Origin: an uncultured Chloroflexota bacterium
GTDB taxonomy: Bacteria > Chloroflexota > UBA4733
DNA length: 60,467 bases
Assembly: GCA_937967325.1 (NCBI GenBank)
Contig: CALBSQ010000162.1
Coordinates: 1-60,467 of the forward strand
Direction of reading: 5' to 3'
Shown here piece after piece: positions 36,268-45,213 of this stretch. Position 1 is the first letter of the stretch; every line of letters starts with the position of its first letter. The notes under the pieces were generated by a model. It saw only the letters and a program-made list of their open reading frames with translations, did not search any database and was not told where the DNA came from. A program made the position numbers and the translations under genes.

Positions 36268-37371
36268 TTACGCCGAGTCGCGGACGATCAACTCCGGCTC
36301 GTAGACGTGGTGCAGCAGCGCGTCGGCCCGACCGCGGACGGCGTCGGCCAGCCAGCGCACCGCGTCACGCCCCATTGCCTCGTAGGGCAGCCGGATCGTC
36401 GTCAACGGCGGATCGAGGAAGGGCGCGAACGGCAAGTCGTCGTAGCCGATCACGGCGATGTCCTTCGGCACTCGTAGACCGGCGCGATGAACGGCGTGGA
36501 GCACGCCCAGGGCGAGCACGTCGCTCAGAGCGAAGATGGCGTCCGGATGGGCGGTCGCCAAGAGACGTGCCGTCGCCGTCGCGCCACCGGCCTCGCTGAG
36601 CGTGGGGGCCCACACGACCTGCTCCTGGCCGCCCAGCCCCGCCTCGACCAGCGCCTGGCGATAGCCATCCAGCCGCCGCTGTACCGCGCGCGACGGCAGC
36701 GACGACCAGCCAACCGCTGCCACGCAACGCCGGCCGGATGCCAGGAGGTGACGCGTGGCCGCTAGACCGCCGCGGACGTTGTCCACGTCGACGCTGGCAT
36801 GGTGGGCCAACTGGCGCTGGAAGGCCACGACCGGCACGAGCAGCTCGGTCGTCTCGAGGAAGGCCTCATCTTCCGGCGTGGGACTGGTGATGATGGCGCC
36901 ATGGTAGCGTGAGGCCTCGAGCAGCCCAGGCTGCTGGGCGAGCCGCCCGGCGGGATAGTCCTCGATCACCAACTGCGACGCCAGCGGCATCTCCGCCAGC
37001 GCCGTGGTCGCCGCTTCCAGCACACGCACGACCAGGCCCAACGGCGAGCCCGCTGGACGCAAGAGCGCCAGGATCAGCTCCGGCCTGGCAGCTTGCGCTC
37101 CCTGACGCAATCGACGCGCGCCCAGGTTGGGCGTATAACCGAGTTGCCGCGCCGCCGCCAGCACCGCCAGCCGCGTCTTCTCGGAGATGCGGATCGCGCC
37201 GCGACGGTGATTCAGCACCAGCGACACGGTGGCCTGAGAGGTACCGGCGAGGCGGGCAATGTCCTGGTGCGTCGGCGACGGCAGGAGCGACTCAGAACGA
37301 TCCGCTGTCAAGCTCCCCCCTCTCGACACCTCGTCGAACGCATCATCAACCACGCCCAGGCACTGTAGCAC
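36268..37371 (-). CDS. LacI-family transcriptional regulator
   Basis: Up to 367 residues. The DNA-binding helix-turn-helix is THQDIARLAGTSQATVSLVLN with the hinge RLAVLAAARQLGYTPN, followed by a periplasmic-binding-like effector domain ending IAVIGYDDLPFAPFLDPPLTTIR. The longest start is a GTG at 37371; a TTG at 37311 behind a GAGAGGGGGG stretch would give 347 residues, closer to the family. It is divergent from a DapA-like gene, with a 10-bp palindrome in between that may be its operator. It probably senses the sugar or sugar acid taken up through the binding protein at 38752. Confidence 0.9.
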   Translation of the reverse strand: MLQCLGVVDDAFDEVSRGGSLTADRSESLLPSPTHQDIARLAGTSQATVSLVLNHRRGAIRISEKTRLAVLAAARQLGYTPNLGARRLRQGAQAARPELILALLRPAGSPLGLVVRVLEAATTALAEMPLASQLVIEDYPAGRLAQQPGLLEASRYHGAIITSPTPEDEAFLETTELLVPVVAFQRQLAHHASVDVDNVRGGLAATRHLLASGRRCVAAVGWSSLPSRAVQRRLDGYRQALVEAGLGGQEQVVWAPTLSEAGGATATARLLATAHPDAIFALSDVLALGVLHAVHRAGLRVPKDIAVIGYDDLPFAPFLDPPLTTIRLPYEAMGRDAVRWLADAVRGRADALLHHVYEPELIVRDSA

Positions 37372-37726
37372 TTCGGGGTCGCAGCCTGGCGGCCAAGGAC
37401 TCGCGCAGAAACAACTGCTCCAAATCTGGCACTACTGCCAGAGGAATAGCTGCGAATACTGCATAGGTTATTCGTGCGCGGGTCCTAACGTCTCGGCGTA
37501 CAGGCGCGGCCCGCCTTTCACGGCAAGGTCCGATCGGCCATTTCCGCCGTTGACCTCTCCTACGGGGAGTCCGCGGAGGCGGACTTCGCTGGTCGGTAGC
37601 CACGACTTTAGTCGCCAGGGGCATCCGCCACGGCAATTAACCGCGCGTACGATTGACGTTATTCGTATTAGCATGCTACCATACTCGCTGTTCAGGTAAT
37701 GGCTACAGCTAGAGAGCGGGGCGACG
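37372..37726. other. Intergenic region with hairpins, promoter and palindrome
   Basis: 355 bp between divergent genes. Contains GTCCGC/GCGGAC (37569-37584) and CGACTTTAGTCG (37603-37614) hairpins of the kind found in intergenic repeats, then a promoter and palindrome listed separately. Confidence 0.6.
37653..37682 (+). promoter_or_regulatory. Promoter with overlapping palindrome, likely LacI-type control site
   Basis: TTGACG (37653-37658), 18-bp spacer, TACCAT (37677-37682), 45 bp before the DapA-like start. The perfect palindrome TAGCATGCTA (37669-37678) overlaps the spacer and -10 box, where a repressor would block polymerase. The link to the adjacent LacI protein is inference. Confidence 0.5.
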
Positions 37727-38707
37727 ATGGTCATGCCACGGACAGCGACCGGCCAGCCGAAGCGCGATCCGACCCTGCTGTGCGGCGTCGTGCCGCCCAT
37801 GGTGACGCCCTTCACCGCTGACGGCGAGCTGGATCACCGCTCCCTGCGCGCCTTGTGCCGGTACCTGATCGATGCCGGCGTGCATGCCCTCTATCCCTGC
37901 GGCACAACCGGGGAATTCGTGCTGCTGTCCGATGGGGAACGGCGAGCGGTCGCCGAAACGGTGGTCGAGGAAGTGCAGGGGCGCATTCCCGTCTTCGTCC
38001 ACGTCGGCGCCGCCGGTACCAGGGAAACGGTCGCGCTCGCCCACCACGCCGCGAGCATCGGCGCGAGCGGTGTGGCCGCGGTGGCCCCTTACTTCTACGC
38101 CTATACCGACGACGACCTGCGCCGACACTATCTCGCGCTGGCCGAAGCAGTCGCCCCCTTGCCGGTCTATCTGTATAACCTGCCGGCGCACGCCCGCAAC
38201 CGCCTGTCGGTGGACCTTGCCAGCGAGCTGCACGGCGCAGCGCCCAATATCGTCGGCATCAAGGACAGCAGCGGTGACCTGGCGGCGCTGAGCGCGCTTT
38301 GCACACAGACCGGCCTGTCCGTCCTCTCTGGAACCGATGGGTTGAACCTGGCCGCCCTGCGCGCCGGCTGCGCCGGTATGGTTTCCGGAAACGCCGGCGC
38401 AGTTCCGGGGCCTTTCGTCGCCCTCTGGAACGCCTGGATAGACAGCGACGACCGGGCGGCGCAAAGGGCACAGGCGGAGATCGACGCGGTATGCCTGATT
38501 CTGGACCACGGGGCCCGGCTGGCCGATTTCAAAGCCGTCCTGGTGGAGCGCGGCGTCCTGCGCTCAGCGGCCGTGCGAGCGCCGCACCCACCGGCTCGGA
38601 ACGGTCGCTCGCTCCAAGCGGCGCTGTGCTCCCTGGGGACGGCTCGCGCCGCCGCCGACCCGGCCGACGGTGAAGCGTTCAGACCACGACCGATCACAAG
38701 CCGTTAG
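37727..38707 (+). CDS. DapA-family aldolase/lyase (dihydrodipicolinate synthase-like)
   Basis: 326 residues. The beta-barrel Schiff-base lysine is Lys179 in VGIKDSSGD and the conserved Tyr150 is in VYLYNLPA; GTTGEF at about 59-64 binds the pyruvate-like carboxylate. In catabolic loci such enzymes cleave or dehydrate 2-keto-3-deoxy sugar acids, so that role is more likely here than lysine biosynthesis. The last 40 residues are unlike the family and are Arg/Pro-rich. First gene of a unit with a binding protein (44 bp) and an FG-GAP protein. Confidence 0.88.
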   Translation: MVMPRTATGQPKRDPTLLCGVVPPMVTPFTADGELDHRSLRALCRYLIDAGVHALYPCGTTGEFVLLSDGERRAVAETVVEEVQGRIPVFVHVGAAGTRETVALAHHAASIGASGVAAVAPYFYAYTDDDLRRHYLALAEAVAPLPVYLYNLPAHARNRLSVDLASELHGAAPNIVGIKDSSGDLAALSALCTQTGLSVLSGTDGLNLAALRAGCAGMVSGNAGAVPGPFVALWNAWIDSDDRAAQRAQAEIDAVCLILDHGARLADFKAVLVERGVLRSAAVRAPHPPARNGRSLQAALCSLGTARAAADPADGEAFRPRPITSR

Positions 38708-38751
38708 ATGGCGCGGGACATCCGCGCACGAGCAGAGAGGAGGTGTCACAC

Positions 38752-40281
38752 GTGGGAATGCAACTCGTCAGGGATCAGGTTCCGTGCTTCCGCTGGCGTG
38801 GCCAGTCAGCAATTACGCGTCGCAACGCGCTGATCGCCCTCGGCGGCGCGGTAGCGAGCGTTGCCGTGGCCGCCTGCGGGGGATCGCCTGCAGCCACAAC
38901 GACCACATCGTCGACCGAACAGGCGACCGCGCCGACAGCCGGCACAGCGAGCGCGGCTGGTGCGGCGACCGGCACAAGCTTGGCGACGACCAGCGCCAGC
39001 GCAACGACGACGGCCTCGACGAGCGCTGTGACCACTCCCACAACGGCTCCGGCTCCAGCGACAAACGGCCAGGCCACACCGGTGAGTATCGAGTACCTCT
39101 ACCAGGCCGACGACCTCTGGGAGAAGGACAAGCTCATGCTGGAGCCGTTCAAGGCCAAGCAGCCCGACATCACCGTATCCCCACTGTCCGCCGGGTCCAA
39201 TCAATTGGAGAAGTTGCGTACCCTCATCGCCGGCGGCAATCCGCCCGATACGGCCTGGCTGAACATCATCAACGTGCCGGTGATGGCGGAGGCTGGCGCG
39301 CTCATGCCCGCCGACGCCTGGCTGGCCCGCGACTGGAAAGCCATGGAAGGGGATGACGTCTACGCCGGCGCCTGGGACGCCGTTACCTGGAAGGGCAAAC
39401 GCTACGGCACGCCCTTGGAAGCCAATCCCTTCCTGCCGGTCTTCCGGCCCGACTTCTTCGACTCGGCCAGCGATCCCTATCCCACGGCGCTGGCCGACAA
39501 AGGGCAGTGGACTTGGGATATGGTTGTGGAGACGGCTGCCAAGTTGACCAAGCGCAGTACCGGCGGTAGCGCCACGCAGTTCGGCATCCAGCTGCGCACC
39601 GATCCCTACTCGCTGCTGCACTGGATCTGGAACAACGGCGGTGACATGTGGGATGCCGACCGCACCACCTGCTTGCTCAACCAGCCTCCAGCCGTCGAGG
39701 CGATTCAGTTCATGCAGGACTTCTTCGTCAAGAGCCGCGCGGCGCCGTTAGGTGACGAGGCGCAGAAGCTCTCCGGTGGCAAGTACAACAACATGCTCTC
39801 CGGCGTGATCGCCTTCGAGTGGCAATACTCCGGCGGTGGGTCGCTCATGGGCGGCGTGGTCAAATTCCCCTTCATGGCGGCGCCGGAGCCGAAGGGCAAG
39901 GTGTCGCCAATCCAGCCGCACATGAACGGCTCCGGCAACAGCGTCATCACCGGCGCCAAGCATCCCGACGCCGCTTGGGAATGGGTGAAGTTCATCGCCG
40001 GCAAGGAAGCCGACGTGGTCATGATGCAGACTGGCCGCACGCCGCCGCGACGCAAGTCCGGCGAAGCCTACTACCTCAAGGAGGTGAAGTACCCGCCGAA
40101 CCCGCAAGTCGTAACCGAGATGCTGCGCACCGCGCGCATGACCCCAGCGGTGCCCGCCTGGAACGACTTCCAAAAGATCCTCGGCCAGGAGCTGACCCCG
40201 GTCTGGCAAGGTCAGCGCTCGCCCAAGGATGCCCTCGACGAGGTCGTTCGCCAGGTCAATCCGCTGCTGAAGCCGCACTAA
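38752..40281 (+). CDS. ABC-transporter extracellular solute-binding lipoprotein (family 1)
   Basis: 509 residues. GTG at 38752 is preferred because GGAGG ends 8 bp before it; a GTG at 38743 touches that site. Tat-like Arg23-Arg24, then lipobox VAAC with Cys42 and an Ala/Thr linker to about residue 105. The binding domain shows YLYQADDLWEKD and GGDMWDADRTTC. Operonic with the DapA-like gene, so its ligand is probably the substrate of that pathway. No permease nearby. Confidence 0.9.
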   Translation: MGMQLVRDQVPCFRWRGQSAITRRNALIALGGAVASVAVAACGGSPAATTTTSSTEQATAPTAGTASAAGAATGTSLATTSASATTTASTSAVTTPTTAPAPATNGQATPVSIEYLYQADDLWEKDKLMLEPFKAKQPDITVSPLSAGSNQLEKLRTLIAGGNPPDTAWLNIINVPVMAEAGALMPADAWLARDWKAMEGDDVYAGAWDAVTWKGKRYGTPLEANPFLPVFRPDFFDSASDPYPTALADKGQWTWDMVVETAAKLTKRSTGGSATQFGIQLRTDPYSLLHWIWNNGGDMWDADRTTCLLNQPPAVEAIQFMQDFFVKSRAAPLGDEAQKLSGGKYNNMLSGVIAFEWQYSGGGSLMGGVVKFPFMAAPEPKGKVSPIQPHMNGSGNSVITGAKHPDAAWEWVKFIAGKEADVVMMQTGRTPPRRKSGEAYYLKEVKYPPNPQVVTEMLRTARMTPAVPAWNDFQKILGQELTPVWQGQRSPKDALDEVVRQVNPLLKPH

Positions 40282-40300
40282 ACGCGAGGAGCAGCGGACC

Positions 40301-42826
40301 ATGGCCTCCGAGGAGACCCGTATCACCATACGCCTGAATAGTGAGGAATCCGGGGCGCCGGTGCGCTTGCTGGTGGACCTGGATCACCTGGCCGGTTCAC
40401 CAGCCGGCTGGATCGATCCCGACTCCTGGACGCTGCGTCACGCCGGCGCCGTCCTGCCATTCCTGGCCGAGCCGGACACGCTGGATGGGCGGCGCTACAC
40501 CCTTCGCTTCCGCGCGCCGCTGGCAGGTGAGACGGAGGTCGAGGCCGTCGGTATCCTCCGGCGTGGCTATCGCGGCGCGCCCTCCGCGCCGCCGGATCGC
40601 CCCATCCCGCTCGTCGGCGCCGGGGAAGCATTGCGCCTCGGCTCCACGGCCACGGTCGGCGACCTGCACGTGGGCTTGCAGACGGCCGTGGAGACCGTGG
40701 ACTGGTATGGCAGCGGCCGGCGCGATCTGCTGGTAACCTGCCACGCCCACGGTGGCGGCGCCTTCCTCTACGCCGCCGTTGACGATGCCGACAGCGCGCC
40801 AGGCCGGCGTCCTATCTTCCGCTTGCAAGGACGGCTGCCCGGTTTCGGGGACGACGGACAGACCTACAACGGTCGACTCCGCGCCGTCGACTTCCGTGGC
40901 GACGGCCGCTTCGACCTGCTCGAGTGCCGGCGGAACGGCATCTGGTGGCGCCAAAACACGGGGGCGGTCGGCGCTCCATCCTTCGCCGCGCCCGTCCAGC
41001 TCCTAGCCGGTGGCGAGCCTTTCGCATCCAGTGCGCCAGTGCAGTCGCTCTGCCCGGTCACGCTCGACGGCACCGGCCGCGTGAGCCTAATCATCGGTAC
41101 CAGCGATTGGTCCGACTACTGGCCAAAGGATGTCGGCGCCTGGGAGAACAAGCCCGGCTATCGCCCCTACGAGGCCGACGGTTCCTGGCGCGGCGGCCCA
41201 CTCCACGGCCGGCTCTACCTGCTCAGCAACCGGACCGAGGCGGCTGACCAGGGAGCGATGCCCGAATTCGCGGCGCCGCTCCTGCTCCGCCACGAGGACG
41301 GCTCGCCGCTCGAGGTCTACGGGCTGGCCGGACCCGCCGTCATCCCCGCTGCCGATCCTGGCGCCGGCTTTGACCTGCTGGTCAGCGATTTCCTGGACCG
41401 CGTCTGGTACTTCCGTAACACCGGCCGGTCGGGTCCGGACGGTGCGCCACGCTTCTTCCCACGAACGCCGGTCCGCTGCCGTGGCGGGGCGCCCGACCGC
41501 CTCGATCAATTGCCCGGAGCGCCTCCTGCTCCGCCCGACGACTACCCGCCGATGGAGCGGCTGCCTGATGAGCTGGTCCTGCCGACATGCATGCACGCCC
41601 TCACGGTCGTGGACTGGTCCGGTAGCGAGATTCACGGGCAGCGCGAGGTCGGCGCACTTGACCTGCTGGTGGGGGCCGAGGACGGCTACGTGCGGGCATT
41701 GCGCTGGGTTGGGCGGACGGCGGAGGGCGTGCCGATAGTCGAGCAGCCCGCACGATTACAGGAATACGGCGCCCACCTCAGCGTCGGAGCTAAAGCCTGC
41801 CCCAACGTGGTGGACTGGGACGGCGATGGCCGCACGGAGCTGATCATCGGCAACGCCGCCGGGCAGGTGCTGCTGGCACGCACCAGCGAGACTATGGGCG
41901 AGCCGTCATTTCTGCCCCCAGTCCCGTTCGTCGCGGGCGACCGGCCGCTCTGGCTCATGGCTGGCACGCCCGGCAGCATCCAGGGCCCAAGCGAAGTGAA
42001 GTGGGGCTACGTCAACCCCGCCGCCGGCCGCTGGCCGGCGACCGACGGGCGGGAGACGGCGGCCATCGTCTGCGGCGACGCGCTCGGCCACAACACGCTC
42101 TATCTGCAGGCCATGGGCGCGAACGGCGCAGCCCTGGTGTCACGGGGCCGGCGGCTGCATGTCCTACGCGACGGTCGCTGGCAGCCGCTGGTCACACGCT
42201 GGCGCTGCCGGCCCCAACTGGTCGACTGGGGCAGTGGCAAGATCGAGTACCTTCAGGTGGACGAAGCGGGACGCCTGGCCCGCTATCGCCTGCTTCCCGA
42301 TGGGCCCGACGCCGAGGACGGCACGCCACGACTGACACCGCTCGGCCCACTTACCTACGCGGATGGAACCCCGGTCCAACTCGACGCCGACACTGGCGGG
42401 CGGGTGGGGCGGATCAAGCTGGCCGTGGCTGACTGGGACGGTGATGGCCTCCTCGATGTGCTAGCAGGCAGCAGTAGCAGCCATCCGCCGGGGGTGAACA
42501 CGCTGGGCCGGGCAACGGTCTGGCTGCTGCGCAATGTGGGACGTCCCGGCGCACCCCTCCTGGCGTCGCCGGCATTGCTCCCCCTGGAACAGGGCGAGCC
42601 TGGCCATTTCGGCAGCCACTCCTGCGTTCCCGCTCCATGCTCCTTCGACGAAGTTGGCAAAACCACCGGGGACCGGCGGCCGGACCTGCTGGTCGGTTCC
42701 GAAAACGGTCGCATCTATGCCTACAGACGCGCCTACATCGAGGCGAAAGCCCACGTGCTCCAGCATTATCTGGATGGGATGCAGGCTACTTCCGACACTC
42801 CGCCAACCCCTAAAGGAGCAGGCTAA
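40301..42826 (+). CDS. FG-GAP/VCBS beta-propeller repeat protein without signal peptide
   Basis: 841 residues. Repeats with Ca-binding loops recur: VDFRGDGRFDLLE, VVDWDGDGRTELIIG, VADWDGDGLLDVLAG and RRPDLLVGSENGRIYAY, typical of FG-GAP/VCBS propellers. The N-terminus (MASEETRITIRLN) is an unrelated 90-residue beta domain, and there is no signal or lipobox, which is odd for a family usually outside the cell. ATG follows GAGGAGCAGCGGACC. It is 20 bp from the binding-protein gene. Could be a carbohydrate-active or binding protein; no enzyme motif is recognised. Confidence 0.8.
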   Translation: MASEETRITIRLNSEESGAPVRLLVDLDHLAGSPAGWIDPDSWTLRHAGAVLPFLAEPDTLDGRRYTLRFRAPLAGETEVEAVGILRRGYRGAPSAPPDRPIPLVGAGEALRLGSTATVGDLHVGLQTAVETVDWYGSGRRDLLVTCHAHGGGAFLYAAVDDADSAPGRRPIFRLQGRLPGFGDDGQTYNGRLRAVDFRGDGRFDLLECRRNGIWWRQNTGAVGAPSFAAPVQLLAGGEPFASSAPVQSLCPVTLDGTGRVSLIIGTSDWSDYWPKDVGAWENKPGYRPYEADGSWRGGPLHGRLYLLSNRTEAADQGAMPEFAAPLLLRHEDGSPLEVYGLAGPAVIPAADPGAGFDLLVSDFLDRVWYFRNTGRSGPDGAPRFFPRTPVRCRGGAPDRLDQLPGAPPAPPDDYPPMERLPDELVLPTCMHALTVVDWSGSEIHGQREVGALDLLVGAEDGYVRALRWVGRTAEGVPIVEQPARLQEYGAHLSVGAKACPNVVDWDGDGRTELIIGNAAGQVLLARTSETMGEPSFLPPVPFVAGDRPLWLMAGTPGSIQGPSEVKWGYVNPAAGRWPATDGRETAAIVCGDALGHNTLYLQAMGANGAALVSRGRRLHVLRDGRWQPLVTRWRCRPQLVDWGSGKIEYLQVDEAGRLARYRLLPDGPDAEDGTPRLTPLGPLTYADGTPVQLDADTGGRVGRIKLAVADWDGDGLLDVLAGSSSSHPPGVNTLGRATVWLLRNVGRPGAPLLASPALLPLEQGEPGHFGSHSCVPAPCSFDEVGKTTGDRRPDLLVGSENGRIYAYRRAYIEAKAHVLQHYLDGMQATSDTPPTPKGAG

Positions 42827-43043
42827 GATTACGAAGCCGGTGGATTTCCGGCTGGCCGCGCCTACCCCGCACGCACCGTCGTACCCTGCGCTTCCTTGCC
42901 AATGGGCCTGATCTCTAGCCGCGACGAAACCCGCGGAGACGTCCGCTGGTTGCGATGTGGAATTCATCGTGGCTTTGGTATGGCTCTCCGCGGCAGGAAC
43001 GCACCGCTCTATACTGGCCGCGACGCGGAAAGGAGCGTGACCG

Positions 43044-44195
43044 ATGGCAACAACCTATGACCTGCTTATCAAGGGCGGTACCCTGATCGACCCGGCCCAA
43101 GGCATCCACGACCGGCGCGACGTGGCCTTCACTGGCGGCATGGTGGCGGCAATCGCCGCGGACATCCCGCGGACGGAAGCGACGCACGTGGTCGACGCCA
43201 GCGGGCAGATCGTCACGCCGGGCATGATCGACATCCACGTCCACGTCTTCGAGGGCGTCTCCCACTACGGCATCGCGCCCGATCCGACCTGTCTGGCCCG
43301 CGGCGCGACCACGGTGGTGGACGCCGGCTCGGCCGGCGCCGACACCTTCCTGGGCTTCCGCAACTACGTCATCGATGTCAGCGCCACCCGCATCCTGGCC
43401 CAGTTGAACATCTCCGCGATGGGCATGCTCTCCAAGACGATCGGCGAGCTGGACGACCTGAAGTGGGCCGATGTCTCCAAGGCGCTGGAGACCATCGAGC
43501 GACACCGCGACGTGATCCTGGGCGTCAAGGTCCGCCTGACGCGCGAGCAGATCGTCGGCAAAGACGCCGGGCTGCAGCCGCTGCACCGGGCGCGGGAGGC
43601 GGCCGATGCCGCGGGCGTGCCGATCATGGTCCACCCGCAGCGCTCCTGGGCCAGCTCGCTGGATGAGATCCTGGCGGTCATGCGCGACCGCGACATCCTG
43701 ACCCACATGTATCACGGCGCCGAGCACGGCATCCTGGACGAGCAGGGTCGCATCCGTCCGGCGGTGCGCGCCGCCCGCGAGCGCGGCGTCATCTTCGACG
43801 TCGGCCACGGCGAGGGTTCCTTCTCCTGGCGCGTCGCCGAGACCGCCCTGGCCCAGGACTTCCCACCGACCACGATCTCCTCCGACCTCCACGTCTACAA
43901 CCTGCACGGCCCCGTCTACGACCTCGCCACCACCGTGACCAAGTTCCTACACCTGGGCCTATCCCTGGACGACGCCCTCGCCCGCGTCACGGACGTCCCC
44001 GCCCGCGTGATCGGCCAGGCCGGCACGCTCGGCACCCTGGCAGTCGGCGCCCAAGGCGACGCCGTCGTGTTCGACCTTGAGGAAGGCCCATTCGAGCTGC
44101 CCGACTCGGCCAGGGAAGCGCGCACCGCCGACCAGCGGCTCGTACCGCGCGTCGTCGTCCGCGCGGGGAAGGTCTATCAAGCACCACCCACGTAG
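43044..44195 (+). CDS. Amidohydrolase/deacetylase-family metallohydrolase
   Basis: 383 residues. Metal ligands: His65 and His67 in DIHVHVFEG, a probably carboxylated Lys162 in LGVKVRLT, later His residues in MVHPQR and HMYHGAEHG, and Asp in SSDLHVYN. The N-terminal strand domain (LLIKGGTLIDPAQG) is typical of amidohydrolases. The ATG follows AAAGGAGCG. It belongs to the subset annotated as amidohydrolase/deacetylase, thought to act on N-acyl or hydantoin-like amides. Transcribed 217 bp after the FG-GAP gene, perhaps separately. Confidence 0.9.
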   Translation: MATTYDLLIKGGTLIDPAQGIHDRRDVAFTGGMVAAIAADIPRTEATHVVDASGQIVTPGMIDIHVHVFEGVSHYGIAPDPTCLARGATTVVDAGSAGADTFLGFRNYVIDVSATRILAQLNISAMGMLSKTIGELDDLKWADVSKALETIERHRDVILGVKVRLTREQIVGKDAGLQPLHRAREAADAAGVPIMVHPQRSWASSLDEILAVMRDRDILTHMYHGAEHGILDEQGRIRPAVRAARERGVIFDVGHGEGSFSWRVAETALAQDFPPTTISSDLHVYNLHGPVYDLATTVTKFLHLGLSLDDALARVTDVPARVIGQAGTLGTLAVGAQGDAVVFDLEEGPFELPDSAREARTADQRLVPRVVVRAGKVYQAPPT

Positions 44196-45213
44196 GTGGG
44201 AACCACAGGCACGGCAGCGCCCTACTATGGGCGACATCTCGCTCCGTGGGGGCTGCGACTGGGAGCTGATCGCACGAGGGTTTACAGTCGCGGGATTTCC
44301 GATGACATGCCGTTCGCCTACCGCGCGAGACGGCGGGTGCGGAGTGGCCAAAAGGGTCGCCCGGGCGAACGGCGATGATAAGGGCTGGAGTTGAGCTAGC
44401 GGCCGACGTTGCAGGCGGCGACCTCGGCGGCGAGGCCAGTGACGTGCCCCCAGGCGGTATGGGCGACTCGGGAACCGGAGGCCAAGGGAGCAATCGAGGC
44501 AGTAGGCGCCGGTTTCGACAAGCTGCCGGCAGCTGCCAAGGGTTCGCCCACAGCTCAGGGCCATCCACTTGGGACACACCGGTGGCTGCCGCCATCGGCG
44601 AAGTCGAATGGGCGCTGGTGGCGGTTTGAGGTCGATGGCCTGGACGACGACTGCATATGCGGGCTCAGCGCTGCCGTTGCGGAACAGAACCGCCAACGCC
44701 GGGAACGGCTGACTCTCTGGGAGGTAGTCACTGGGCCAAGCTGACACGAGCCGAGGTTGGCCCGCCCGCCGGTCTTGAGCTCCCGCGCGACGATCCTGGG
44801 TCTGGTTGCTCCGCAACCAGAGTGACACGCCGAAGGCGCCTGGCGCCGATTGCCGTGAACCAGGACGGGATATCGATCACAGATCAGCGTACCTCACGAG
44901 GTTTATGCACAGACTGCCATGTCGTGAATGCAACCGAAGCAGCCTTTTGTTACGTTTACGGCGGAAGATCCATCGATCATCGGCGAGGGAGTCAGTTGGC
45001 GCGGGGAGGACACCTCCAACAGGCGCCCGGCCAGTGCCCACCGGCTGAACGCGCGGCGCGTCCTCGAAGGTGCCGTCGAGCCATCGGTAGCCAGCGACGG
45101 CGGCGAGGCCGGCGCACCGCCCCCGCCCAGGCGTGGCCGTGGCCCGCGGCGGCGCTGACCACCTCCCGCCCGGCGCCCACCTGTGGGACGGATTGGCAGG
45201 CTGTTGCCACGAG
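44196..45213. other. Gene-poor region with a zinc-ribbon relic and a strong hairpin
   Basis: About 1 kb with no intact gene. On the plus strand around 44905-44970, LCTDCHVVNATEAAFCYVYG resembles a zinc ribbon in which the last Cys has become Tyr, within a frame that otherwise makes no sense. TCTGGTTGC/GCAACCAGA (44801-44821) forms a 9-bp stem with a 3-nt loop. Looks like decayed coding DNA. Confidence 0.45.
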
